This document shows, one piece after another, positions 28,374 through 39,672 of a stretch of 64,000 nt of DNA (position 1 is the first letter of the stretch; every line of letters starts with the position of its first letter). The stretch is taken from NCBI GenBank assembly GCA_009859145.1, contig VRVR01000008.1, positions 133,494 to 197,493 of the forward strand, read 5' to 3'. The notes under the pieces were generated by a model that saw only the letters and a list, made by a program, of their open reading frames with translations, did no database searches and had not been told where the DNA came from. Source of the DNA: Andalucia godoyi (lineage: Eukaryota > Discoba > Jakobea > Jakobida > Andaluciidae). The position numbers were made by a program, and so were the translations under genes.

Positions 28374-29474
28374 ATGTGGAAAAGCAGAGCGAAAGAGGAT
28401 GACGCATTGAGTGTTGGACTTCTCGCAGATTCAAGAAGGGCCGAAGATGAAGTGCGTGTTGTCGAGTACAAGTTTTCTGGGAAGCTGAGCATGTTCCCCC
28501 TTTCTGTCTCTTTTTTGATGATTGGCGCACTGGGATTATTGCGGTATGGTCACAAGTCATATGCAACCGGGTATTTCCAAACCAATGAATTCTACTTTGG
28601 ACTTGCCGGCCTTAGTGTTTTAATTCTGGCGCTTGTCTTGGTGATTCTGTTCGTCTTTTTTGCAGTGATCCGCATTCGATTCACGATCACTCCGTCTGAA
28701 ATTCGGGTTCGAAAGTCAGGACTGTTTCGAAAATGCGAATTGGTGTTTTCGACTGCGAACTCTGTTTTGTTTTACTATCGATCGCATTTTGTCGAGGATC
28801 GCTCGTGGCTTACATTGACAATTGCCGAGGACAATGTTTACTATCTGCTGTTGTCGTGGAAAGGAACGGGAAATCAAAGAGCTCGATTTTTTGAGTTTAT
28901 GCATCGTGTGAACGATGCTGTGCATGATTGCAAACTCTTGGTGACTCGTTCCGATGAAGCAACAACGCTGCGAAAGCGGCCTCCAAAAGAAATCATTTCC
29001 ATGCACGAAGCATCCCTGCGAACTCCGTTTGCGAATCGGCCTCCAATGAATGGATTGTTTCTCAAACCCTCAGCCATGTCGAGGTTCGAGGAACCGCTTG
29101 TGTTGACTGCGACGCGGAAAGATGCTGCAGAGTCAAGCAAGACCGTTACAAAGCGAAGCAGTGCAAATTATGGAACTGTTCGAGAAGCAAGCGGGGAATC
29201 GTTATCCTTGTCCTCATTCTCGGAGACAATGACTGTTGAGCGGTCTCTTGCTGCGGCTTCTCAGCAATCCGACTGGAACAAATCCATCTATTTTATCCTG
29301 GACCGACTGCCGCTTGTTATCAATTTTGACATGGCGCTGTCGCATTTTTCCAAAACTGCCAAGACAAAGAACAGGCCGGGTAAAGCCCTGTTAATGGACG
29401 AGGTCAATGCAAAGTACGTGCTGTTTGAGAATGTCGATGCGCAGTCGGACTGTACTCAACAGCAAGAGTCGTGA
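28374..29474 (+). CDS. Two-pass membrane protein with PH-like domain, unidentified
   Basis: 366 residues from ATG. A cytosolic N-terminus (1-38) is followed by two membrane spans (about 40-60, MFPLSVSFLMIGALGLLRYG; about 72-100, FGLAGLSVLILALVLVILFVFFAVI). A beta-rich segment comes directly after the second span (about 100-180: IRIRFTITPSEIRVRKSGLFRKCELVF and SWLTLTIAEDNVYYLLLSW), with the strand pattern of membrane-linked PH-like or GRAM-like domains. The remaining 180 residues are Ser/Thr-rich and probably disordered. I recognise no named family. The Fanzor-like element copy 2 begins about 95 bp past its stop, so that element may sit in its 3'UTR. Confidence 0.65.
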   Translation: MWKSRAKEDDALSVGLLADSRRAEDEVRVVEYKFSGKLSMFPLSVSFLMIGALGLLRYGHKSYATGYFQTNEFYFGLAGLSVLILALVLVILFVFFAVIRIRFTITPSEIRVRKSGLFRKCELVFSTANSVLFYYRSHFVEDRSWLTLTIAEDNVYYLLLSWKGTGNQRARFFEFMHRVNDAVHDCKLLVTRSDEATTLRKRPPKEIISMHEASLRTPFANRPPMNGLFLKPSAMSRFEEPLVLTATRKDAAESSKTVTKRSSANYGTVREASGESLSLSSFSETMTVERSLAAASQQSDWNKSIYFILDRLPLVINFDMALSHFSKTAKTKNRPGKALLMDEVNAKYVLFENVDAQSDCTQQQES

Positions 29475-29567
29475 CCTCGGACCATCGCTCCGTCGCAGGA
29501 TTGGAAGTAGTCAAGTAGACTCCGCATTTGGAGGAATTTAGCGTCTATATTTTTCATTTTCAGGGAG

Positions 29568-30050
29568 CTCCTACATTATACACTGAACAAGCATATCTAC
29601 GAATAGATATGCATATTCAGTCTTGCATCCCGTTGCCGGGAAGCGGATAGGCCCCCAACACGCCTCACGGCACTCTTCAGATAGATGTTCCGCACTCCGT
29701 TCCCAATCTCGATCAATCTGCGAGCTGCACGCGGGACATGCAAAACGCTTTTTTGCTTCCGCCTAAGACGTGCATGGATCTCACCGCAGCGCCCGCACGT
29801 TTTGGACGTGTACTCCTCCGTCACGATGGCAACATGGCGCTCGCGATACTCGGTCGCCGCATGACACAAACGTTGCAAAAAGTGAAACCAACGAATGATA
29901 GAATAGACGGCTACGGATGCTGCGTTAAAGGCCGAGCGTGCGTAAGCACGGATTCCTGTGAAACAAACGTGCTGGTGTCGGCCAGTATCGACCGTGTCTG
30001 TTTATGCATACTCCCGTATGCATGACAATGACGTGTTATTATTCAACGGT
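29568..30050 (-). mobile_element. Fanzor/TnpB-derived palindrome-ended element, copy 2 (inverted)
   Basis: Inverted copy of 209-714, about 483 bp. On its sense (minus) strand the left palindrome is at 30023-30004 (ATGCATAC/GTATGCAT arms). The right palindrome is at 29612-29591 and is perfect here (GCATATCTA, TTCG, TAGATATGC). The TCCCG-GCAA-CGGGA hairpin is at 29641-29628, identical to copy 1. It lacks the 12-bp insertion of copy 1 in the coding remnant but has one extra G after GATTGG. Homology ends within about 20 bp outside each palindrome. It sits between the 3' ends of the two-pass membrane protein gene and the Zn2Cys6 gene. Confidence 0.72.
29597..29975 (-). pseudogene. Decayed Fanzor/TnpB-like nuclease C-terminus, copy 2
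   Basis: The minus-strand frame through about 29880-29770 reads HFLQRLCHAATEYRERHVAI then EEYTSKTCGRCGEIH, equal to the helix before the zinc ribbon and its first CxxC. After the same two small indels seen in copy 1, the frame with CPAC and IDRD follows, then a further one-base insertion. The shared lesions show that both copies descend from an already broken ancestor. No start, RuvC-I or RuvC-II region is present. Not functional as protein. Confidence 0.72.
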
Positions 30051-30117
30051 CGACGTTTGAAAATTGATATATTTTGATATTGCGCAAACATGATGATGAC
30101 GAAGACGGGGCAGAAGA

Positions 30118-31200
30118 TCACTGTATCGAGTTCATGGTGATTTCCGCAAGCGTGGGAATCCCGCTACATGAGAACCAAAATTTCCAACGGGCATCGACAG
30201 ACCCAAACGTTCCATCGCCGCGGACGACTCGGAATCGAAACGACTGTGGCACTTCTCTTGGAATTCCGTCTTCGACGTTATCTGCAGACAGGGACACGAA
30301 GAATCGCAGACATGTTATTTGCAGCTCAACAACATCGTCAACATGGATCAAACACAATGGATTGATTTCGGACATGTGTTCAAGTAAATCCGAGTCCCGG
30401 GACCATCGCAGATGCTCACAGGCCATTGTTGAAATCATCAGGATGGATCCGACAAACGGCGGCGTCTTGTCTTCATTCAGATATTCATACACAGACGAAC
30501 AGCGGTACAGAACACGCATATCTCCGGAAGCTTCTGCCTCTCGTTTGCGAGCATCCACAATGCAAGCCAGCTGCGCAAAGTTGTATTCATCGAGAAAAGC
30601 AAGTTGCCGTCTGTCGCATTTCTTCAGATCACCAAGCGAAAAGATATGTTCCGCAAACGCACGCTCCTTTTCACTTTCACCGTCGGTCTCGTTCTCGTAG
30701 ATGGGAGTCAGAACATCAGAACGAGAATCGAAAGTCGACACTTTGGAATCTGCAGACAGCTGCTGCGGGTCATCGGCACCGGTCTTGGCATTGGATCCAT
30801 TTTTTCCAGCAGCGCTCAATGGAGATGGAGATGAGGATGAAGATGGGGGGGATGCTGATGCTGATGCTGCGGACATCTTTCTCTGCGGCAGCTTGGACAA
30901 GATCGAACGTGCATAACTCTGGATGCGTTTGCATAAAATTTGCGAGTGGATTGCGACAAGAGACGGAATATCAGGCAACTCCTGTTCGTTCACGACCGCT
31001 CCTCCGTATCCGTGGCTGAAGCATGCATTTGGCGCCAAGTATCCTGATGGTGGTCGATGTGCACTTTGCTGTGCGAGCAATTGGGAATGCACGTCGTGCG
31101 GGGTCGCATAGAATGGATACGACCCAGGAACACTGAATGCCATTTGTTGCGGATCCTGCGGATATTGCATAAACAACTGGGAAAAATGAGGGAGCAGATT

Positions 31201-31266
<66 letters not shown>

Positions 31267-31614
31267 ATGATGTTGATGATAGTAATATTGTTGCTGCTGT
31301 TGCAATTGGAGCTGCGACAAGTGGTGATGCAATTGGAAGTGACAGTACGGAGAAGGATGCTCGACCTGCAGTTGCAGAGAAGGTTGCTGCAAAGCTAGGG
31401 GTACAAAGGAACCAGAAGAAGAACGAGGGAAGAGGATCTTCCCAGACTCGGAGTGATGACAGACCCCATTGTACGAACACAGCTGCGGCCGTTGGTTATG
31501 CAAACACCGTGAACAAACTGGAATTCCACCGTCACATCTCTTATGGTTCTTCCGACACAGATCGCAAGATTTCCCCACTCTTCCCGTCTGTGCAGACACT
31601 TCTTTTCGAGACAT
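30118..31614 (-). CDS. Zn2Cys6 (Gal4-type) zinc-cluster transcription factor with polyglutamine
   Basis: 498 residues from ATG. The N-terminus carries a binuclear zinc cluster at about 17-46: CDLCRKNHKRCDGG then CSRCLHNQRPQLC, giving C-x2-C-x6-C-x6-C-x2-C-x8-C with the basic loop typical of DNA-binding Gal4-type clusters. A Gln-rich region with a run of over 20 Gln is encoded at 31201-31266, and a Ser/Ala/Pro linker follows. The C-terminal 150 residues are compact (ILMISTMACEHLRW, MSEINPLCLIHVDDVVELQITCLRFFVSL, WRFWFSCSGIP-like end) and have the look of a PAS-type fold; that last point is inference. Probable nuclear regulator; targets unknown. Confidence 0.8.
31201..31266. repeat. CAA/CAG trinucleotide run encoding polyglutamine
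   Basis: Read on the minus strand, a run of over 20 Gln codons inside the Zn2Cys6 gene, about half CAG and half CAA. Confidence 0.97.
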
Positions 31615-32161
31615 TCAAGAAAACCCGAATTTTAAAATTGAAGAACGAAAAGGGTGTAGGGAGAAGAAAAATAATAAATTCAGACAAAAATCCCGCTGTT
31701 CACTCTTCTCTCCTTGACGTAAGCTTTCACCACCTTTTGTCCTCTTTCCGCTACGTCTCTTCTTCCGAGTAGTGTTTTCATCCAGCCGCCAGAGTCCCAG
31801 ACTCCAGAAATTCCCTATAAACGAGAAAACCGGGTTTCATTCCAGCCTCGCAAGCAACGGACATCTCTCTCTCTCTTTCTCTCTCTCTCGCTTAACGCAT
31901 TCCTCTTTCTGCTGTACGTCCTACATGTTCAAAGCAGGACCAAAAAGAAAAGATGCATGCTGGGTTTTGCTGGACATCTCAGAATCACTTGATGCAATGC
32001 ACTCGTTAATCGCACACAAACTCTCTCTTGCCGTGGTTCATTCGCAAATGCTCATTTTGCACTTTGTCACTGTTCGTTTCCCAAAGGCACAGCCCGCACA
32101 AACGCACAGATACACAAAAAGGGGGAGAAAAGGAAAAGAAAAACATATCTATCTAGTTGTC
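31615..32161. other. Divergent intergenic region
   Basis: 547 bp upstream of both the Zn2Cys6 gene (minus) and the small membrane protein gene (plus). Contains a (TC)n run at 31866-31890. No gene was recognised. Confidence 0.5.
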
Positions 32162-32922
32162 ATGAGTGAAGAATTCCAAGAAGGTGACTTGGTGTCGTTT
32201 GTGCTGTTTGTGGTGATCGTCGTCGGGATCTGGTACGTGCGCCAGCATTTTCAAAATCGATCGAGGCCGTCCTCATTTGCAGCTCAATCGCAACTGCAGC
32301 CACAGTACCACTCACAGTCACAGTCGCAACCACAGAAGCAGCCGTATGAATAGCAATTCTTACATTTATTTATTCATTCTCGCCTTGTTTCTTTTCTTTT
32401 GTGGTGTTTAGGGCCTTTTTCATTTCCATTTTCCACTGCACAACGAAATGAAGTATCTAATCCCTCTCGTATGGTTTGCTTTATAGAGTCCAATCGATGC
32501 CGTTCAAGATGCCGGTGTCAAAGGTCACTCGAGTAACATCGTCATCGTCATCGGCGGCGGCGACGGCAACGTCAGGTGCAATTGCTGGTGGATCCGCACA
32601 GTCCGCGGCGTCGTCTGGAAAGTCAGTGCCGAGCTATGTGACGACACCCTCTGGAAAGCGCATCACAGTCGTTGGAAAGCCTATTATTCGTCCCTCGGCC
32701 ATTCCCTCTTCATACTCGATTCACAGCAGCAGCAGCGGCCACGCCACCCATCCAGTCAACACGAACACGAACACTTGCGCACTTGCCAACAATCGGCTGA
32801 GCAATAACAGCGGAAACCTCACCAGGAAGCGAGTACAGCAGCAACAACAACCGAGCAGCCCATGGGTGGAACAGTCGACTATCATCGCCGAGTCTTCTAT
32901 GGATATGAGCATCATTCGTTGA
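32162..32922 (+). CDS. Small single-pass membrane protein (one intron), unidentified
   Basis: Predicted as two exons, 32162-32343 and 32487-32922, giving 205 residues. The 143-nt intron starts GTATGA and ends TTTATAG, with CTAAT about 30 nt before the acceptor. The join is phase 2 and keeps the frame open. Residues 11-27 are a membrane span (VSFVLFVVIVVGIWYVR) preceded by an acidic N-terminus. The rest is low complexity: Gln/Ser before the intron, Ser/Ala after it, with one conserved-looking block (SYVTTPSGKRITVVGKP). Without splicing, the first exon would end as a 63-residue protein and the second would start at ATG 32497. No family was recognised. Confidence 0.55.
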
Positions 32923-33039
32923 AAGCAAATTTACCACCAGTAGAAATACGTCATTACCATAATCGTTTGTTGTGATTCATCATCATCATCATCATCATCA
33001 TGCTCATTGTTTCTTGGTTAGTGAAATGGTTGTTCTGTA

Positions 33040-33729
33040 TTACAAGTCGTTGTTGACAATAAACCGGTTACCCTCGGACTGTCTTCCGTGGAAAAACACT
33101 CTCGTCACGCCTGCAAATGACTTTTTCTGACCAATATTCGCATCCAGTTCCTTATTATCGCCTCCCCCTCCTCCGCCGCTGCTGCTTGGTTGCTGTGATT
33201 GTGATGCTTGGTTGTTGTGATTCTGCGCAAGAGGTTGGGGTGGTTGTTGAACCTTTGCGATTTGTACAAAAGGACCCGATCGCTTGGCCTCTGCAACTTC
33301 GGACGGAAGCACTTCGGAAGCATCGAGGAACTGGATGGAAGGCATGTTGTAGAGTATAAAGATGCGGCATCGCGCATACTCGTCGGCTGCGTCTGGATCA
33401 AGGAATGGGCAGCACGGATTGAAGAGCAAGGAGAGATATCGCAGCCTCGGGCACTTGGACTTGAGCGACTCCACAATACACGTGAGATCCGACAGCTTGT
33501 TGCGGTTCAGCCACAGCGTGTCGAGACGCGGGAGTGCGGGCAGCGTGCTCAGCGTCGTCTCTGTGATCTCATTCGAATCTAGAATCAAATGAGTCAGCGT
33601 TGACGCGACGCTGCCGAGCGACGACAAGCTCGACACTCGGTTGTGCGACAGATCAAGGTTCGTCACCACCGCCGGAAGCGCTGGAATCGCCTCCAGATTC
33701 TGATCACTAAACGACAACTCCGTCGACAT
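33040..33729 (-). CDS. LRMDA-like leucine-rich repeat protein
   Basis: 229 residues from ATG 33729, chosen because the frame upstream is low-complexity UTR. Four leucine-rich repeats span about 10-130 (VTNLDLSHNRVSSLSSL, LTHLILDSNEI, LDTLWLNRNKLSDL, LRYLSLLFNPCC), followed by an LRR-cap with YARCRIFILYNMPSIQFLD. The order and the NPCCP turn match leucine-rich melanocyte differentiation-associated protein (C10orf11), which is about the same length in animals. That protein's conserved role, possibly in Rab-related organelle biogenesis, is poorly known. The C-terminal 75 residues are Gln/Ser/Gly-rich. Confidence 0.6.
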   Translation of the reverse strand: MSTELSFSDQNLEAIPALPAVVTNLDLSHNRVSSLSSLGSVASTLTHLILDSNEITETTLSTLPALPRLDTLWLNRNKLSDLTCIVESLKSKCPRLRYLSLLFNPCCPFLDPDAADEYARCRIFILYNMPSIQFLDASEVLPSEVAEAKRSGPFVQIAKVQQPPQPLAQNHNNQASQSQQPSSSGGGGGGDNKELDANIGQKKSFAGVTRVFFHGRQSEGNRFIVNNDL

Positions 33730-34097
33730 TTTCTCTCTCCCTCTCACTCCCTCCCACTCACTCAAAAAGAAGAAAGACCGAAGAAGGGACAAAAGCAACA
33801 GAAAAACTGAAATAGAATCAGATAAAGGCAAAAAGAAGGTCAATCTTGACGAACGAGGTTGATTCGATTCGTCGGGTCCCCGATGGAAAACACGCCGCAT
33901 CTACGACTGCTGCTCTCCTTGTTGTGGAAGGGCTTTTGCTCATCCGAGGGCCGTGAGCGGGTTTAGGAGGAAGCGTGGACGGTGGATGGAGGAAACCGAC
34001 GCCATGGACCGCTGTCTGGCCTGGAAACATCATCATTATACAACCCAAGCTGGACACGATCTCTTCCTTCAACAATCCTTTACAGTACAAAGTATTA

Positions 34098-34838
34098 TCA
34101 GCCCGATGCTTCTGCGATCGGTTCACGTTCTTCAGTGTCTAATTGTTGTTGCTGCTGTTGCTGCTGCGATTGGTCGGCGACAACATCCAGGACCTCGGAG
34201 TGTGGTTCTGGCGCCTGCACTGTTTCTCCACCACTGTGTCCCGCGTCCACGTCGTTAACCACTGTTGCAGATTTCCCCATTCCTTCTCCGTTCTCATTCT
34301 CATTCTCTGCACAGCTCTCATGGTCACTCTGCACTGTAACTGTTTCCTGACCTAATCTCTCACCTTCTGCTGTTTCTGTTTCTGTTTCTGTTTCTGTTTC
34401 TGTTTCTGTTTCTGTTGCTCCTTCCCCCAGTTCTTGCGGACTGTTTGTCAATCGTTCCAACTGTTCTTCTCTTTCCCGCCGTTGCTGCTCCTCCTTCTCC
34501 TTCTCCTGCTCCAAATTTTCCAATTCAATCTGCAACAGCTTCCGTTTCCGCTCCCCGAGCTCATCCAGCACAGCCTTTCTGCCAAGCGCAACCCTTTTCA
34601 AATCGCGGATCCGTCTAAACACCGTCTCCAGATCCTTCTTCAGCGCCTTCATCTTTCGAATATCCCTTTGCAAATCCGCTCCAACAGTCGAAAACGTCGA
34701 CTCGGCATACTCGAGGTACTTTCCAACCATCTGATTCGACATGTGCAAATGACGAAGCGCCCGAAGCTGCATATCTCGTATAGAGCCAAGTTGCTCGGAA
34801 TCATACAAGTTCACTAACGGCTCCAGTGCATCGCCCAT
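34098..34838 (-). CDS. KXD1-like BORC subunit
   Basis: 246 residues from ATG 34838. Residues 1-90 match the KxDL domain: LGSIRDMQLRALRHLHMSNQ, then MKALKKDLETVFRRIRDLK, where KKDL is the signature. KXD1 is part of BORC, which recruits Arl8 to lysosomes and couples them to kinesin. Animal KXD1 is about 180 residues. Here a coiled coil (about 95-145) is followed by an acidic tail with a Thr-Glu dipeptide run encoded by a hexanucleotide repeat (34372-34412) and a terminal Gln run (34143-34165). The 5' flank has its own TTCTTG hexamer repeat (34886-34940). Confidence 0.75.
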   Translation of the reverse strand: MGDALEPLVNLYDSEQLGSIRDMQLRALRHLHMSNQMVGKYLEYAESTFSTVGADLQRDIRKMKALKKDLETVFRRIRDLKRVALGRKAVLDELGERKRKLLQIELENLEQEKEKEEQQRREREEQLERLTNSPQELGEGATETETETETETETETAEGERLGQETVTVQSDHESCAENENENGEGMGKSATVVNDVDAGHSGGETVQAPEPHSEVLDVVADQSQQQQQQQQLDTEEREPIAEASG

Positions 34839-36629
<1,791 letters not shown>

Positions 36630-36732
36630 GTGTAAAAAAGAACAACAACAAAAAGTGTGCATCGTACTTGGTTTTCATTTTTCTCTGTTAGGACGCTGAT
36701 CGGATCTCCAACCACATATGCTACTATTGTAT

Positions 36733-39246
36733 TTAGCGCTTGTCAAATCCGTACGTGTGATGCTTGACCGCCGTCATGAAGATCTGGGTCCAAAATGGAT
36801 GGGGCTCGGGAACGCTGCGGGAGCATGCTTCCTGAACAGCGATGAGGCCGTGATACGAAATGAGTCGGAACACTGCCTTTCGGATTTTCGGGTGGACAAC
36901 CTCTTCGTTCACTCGCTGCACCGTTGCAGGGGGGTCGTAGTACTTCAGGATTTGGTCCGCGACAATGACTCCTTCCACGAGAATGCCACTGTCTGAATAG
37001 AATCTCAGCAGTGCGAGGAAGGAGCGAAGATACCAGCCTCGATAGACGCTCAGTCGATACGCCATTTCAGCGTCGGAGAAGCGCTGCAAACGCTCAGCAA
37101 GTGCACCGCGAAGAAACCATTCAGAAGGAGGCCTCGGAGGAAAGTTATCATAGACATCTCGACCAGAGAACTTCTTGGACACCATTTCCTCCTCTTCTTG
37201 CCATGCGGAATACTGCACAAGATCCTTGTAGAGAGATCGAAACAGCGAATCGAGCCATGCGGCGCACAATCTCTTTTGTCTAACTCGTAACTTCTTTGCG
37301 AACGCAGAATCCCTTGCAAGTGCCACTGGCGAAGACTTTGAGGCAGCTTCATCAAACTCACCTCCAACCACATGCGACGCAGACGGATCATCAACCAAAC
37401 TTGCAGTCGTGTCTCGTTCGACGATCGGCTTCCGATTCGCATCGTCTTTGAATCCTCCAGAATGAGAATTCTGCGAACTTGATGGATCCATCAGCGTAAG
37501 CTTCTCCAATCGATTCGACTCCTCGGTCCCGTTCTCCACTTGCTCCGGACGCTCAGCGGCGGCAGCATCACCAGAATCCTCGGAAGTGCTAAGATTGTCA
37601 TCCAGTTTCTCATTTTGACCTTTCTTTGGAGTTGATATATTCGCTTTCGCATCATTTCTTCCAAAGTCATGTTCGTGCAACGCCTCGATCTGCACAGAGG
37701 GAGATTCGATCAATTCCCCAACAGGCTCGTCATGAACCACCGCTGGCAGATCATCGTCTTGCGGTCCCGACCCACCAATACCATCCTCGTCACTCGCATC
37801 ATCCTCAGAACTTTCCTCGTGCGTGTAAAACACCTGCCCGCGAACCTTTAGCAGGCCATCCCAGCTGAGGTCGTTCCACATGGATACCAAAATATCATAT
37901 GCTTGTCTCACAAGAGTATTTTCGTAGAGCAACCGGCCTGGAAGCATCTGAAGCTCCCTGTCGATAGCACCATTCTTGCCCGCTGAACGACTACCACTGT
38001 CCGCACCACCACTACCACCGCCACCAAGAGCACTGTCGTCATCGCCATCATCAATGTCTAAGTCGTCGTCATCGTCGTCGTCATTCGACCCATCTTCAAA
38101 CACGCCCTTCATTGCGTTCAGATCGGCGGCTTTCGCGAGATTGTCTTCGTAGTACCAGGCCGGGACTGGAGAAGCGCCCGACTTTGGTTTTGTCCGCGAT
38201 TCGTACTTTACCGATGCAACGCCCCCGAGCTTGGAGGGCGGGGGGATCTCATATTCTGGATCCACCGTTTCTGCAGGGTCCTCCATCTGCACAATGTTCA
38301 ATGTTACCAGTGCACTTTCGTATGCCCCAAGTTCTCTGTACGCCGCAGCGAGCTCCAGCCATCCAGTCGGATCCGAAGGAGACTTTAATACGTGTTTCCT
38401 AGCGCGGTCCAAGAACACTTCTGCCCGCTGGACATCGCTTGTGTCCACCACCCCAGAAGCCTCCGCGGCAACATTCGACGACGACGCTGATGACGCCGGC
38501 CATTTCTGTTTTCGAGAACCAAGTGTCAACACATTCATAACGTCGTGCGACAACACATCGTCATCCGACAAGTTGCACAGTTGCTTGATGATATCCGCGT
38601 CTTCAACCCGGGAAAACGACATCAAATGTCGAAATACGGATACGCCAGCTTCTCTGGAGGTTGGAAATGCACGGATGGTAGCGATCCAGTCGACGGATCG
38701 ATAGATGAACCGGACGCACGGCTGCGACGTTGGAACGCAGCAATGCGATCGAATCGCCGAGCAGAGTGCAGCTTCCCGAAACAGCTGTTCGGTCACCTCA
38801 ACGTGTTCACCATCCAACACGCGAATTCCAAATGCCTGAGTTCTTCCTGGAATCTCCATTTCCACCCGAACATCAATCCCTGATACCGCGCAGAACGTGC
38901 AAAACGTCCCTTTCTTGATTTTGAACGAAGACGCCGAAAGCCACGGAGCCGACTCTGCATTCGTGGTCAGCGTGTACAGGTACGCGCTCATTGCGCCGGC
39001 AGAAGAAACGTCTGCGCCCCGTGGAAAATGAACATAGTGAAACGAATTCGATCCGAAAAAGTTCTGAAACGGGTTCAGTGTTACCCGCTGCTTTTCCAGA
39101 ACCACAACATCCTGAGGTCCCCAACGCGCATTCTCGGAGCGGTGGTGCACCGAGTACGCAAGCGCAACATCAAGTCGTGTGTCCAGTGTGGACCCTGCCA
39201 CTGACTCTATACACTCGGGTACTCCACTAATCGTATCAAGACTCAT
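36733..39246 (-). CDS. ChAPs (Chs5p-Arf1p-binding protein)/exomer-like TPR protein
   Basis: 837 residues from ATG 39246. The frame runs on upstream only through a (CA)n(GA)n microsatellite, so the start was set after it. The N-terminal region has FHYVHFPRGADVSSAGAMSAYLYTL, similar to the ChAPs YHYISGVDxSSxASLxAYI segment. A TPR block follows: DPTGWLELAAAYRELGAYESALVTLNIV, like the W..LA..Y......ALL.LNS motif of the family. An acidic, variable insert of about 250 residues interrupts the protein. The C-terminus has another TPR-like block (WFLRGALAERLQRFSDAEMAYRLSVYRGW). ChAPs form exomer with Arf1 to export cargo from the trans-Golgi in fungi. Assignment is by motif recall only. Confidence 0.6.
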   Translation of the reverse strand: MSLDTISGVPECIESVAGSTLDTRLDVALAYSVHHRSENARWGPQDVVVLEKQRVTLNPFQNFFGSNSFHYVHFPRGADVSSAGAMSAYLYTLTTNAESAPWLSASSFKIKKGTFCTFCAVSGIDVRVEMEIPGRTQAFGIRVLDGEHVEVTEQLFREAALCSAIRSHCCVPTSQPCVRFIYRSVDWIATIRAFPTSREAGVSVFRHLMSFSRVEDADIIKQLCNLSDDDVLSHDVMNVLTLGSRKQKWPASSASSSNVAAEASGVVDTSDVQRAEVFLDRARKHVLKSPSDPTGWLELAAAYRELGAYESALVTLNIVQMEDPAETVDPEYEIPPPSKLGGVASVKYESRTKPKSGASPVPAWYYEDNLAKAADLNAMKGVFEDGSNDDDDDDDLDIDDGDDDSALGGGGSGGADSGSRSAGKNGAIDRELQMLPGRLLYENTLVRQAYDILVSMWNDLSWDGLLKVRGQVFYTHEESSEDDASDEDGIGGSGPQDDDLPAVVHDEPVGELIESPSVQIEALHEHDFGRNDAKANISTPKKGQNEKLDDNLSTSEDSGDAAAAERPEQVENGTEESNRLEKLTLMDPSSSQNSHSGGFKDDANRKPIVERDTTASLVDDPSASHVVGGEFDEAASKSSPVALARDSAFAKKLRVRQKRLCAAWLDSLFRSLYKDLVQYSAWQEEEEMVSKKFSGRDVYDNFPPRPPSEWFLRGALAERLQRFSDAEMAYRLSVYRGWYLRSFLALLRFYSDSGILVEGVIVADQILKYYDPPATVQRVNEEVVHPKIRKAVFRLISYHGLIAVQEACSRSVPEPHPFWTQIFMTAVKHHTYGFDKR

Positions 39247-39266
39247 AATCTTTCCCACTGGCCGTG

Positions 39267-39268
<2 letters not shown>

Positions 39269-39340
<72 letters not shown>
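39269..39340. repeat. Compound microsatellite (CT)n(GT)n
   Basis: About 18 CT units followed by 18 GT units, starting 23 bp upstream of the ChAPs-like start codon (in its 5' flank, read as (AC)n(AG)n on the gene strand). Confidence 0.98.
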
Positions 39341-39342
<2 letters not shown>

Positions 39343-39672
39343 AACCATACGCTCCTCTAACCGTGCACTCTTCCTGCTGTTTTCCAAAAATTTCAAAATG
39401 GATCAAAGGACTGGAAGCGGTGTACGACAGATGGAAGAGTAACGTTAAAAAAAACACCCCCGTTTTTTCCCAAACGGAATGCTTACAAAAACTCTTTGGT
39501 CATTGGTGATCACAATCCTTTTGAAAACAAGATTTAATCATTTTCTTTCATCTCCATTGTTTTAATACTGTTTTTTGTTTCAAAGAATTAGTTTCTGCGA
39601 ATTTTGTGACGCGTTCTCCAGCAGCAGCAACCACTATAACAGCAACTCCTACTACTAACAGCAGTTTTCCAA

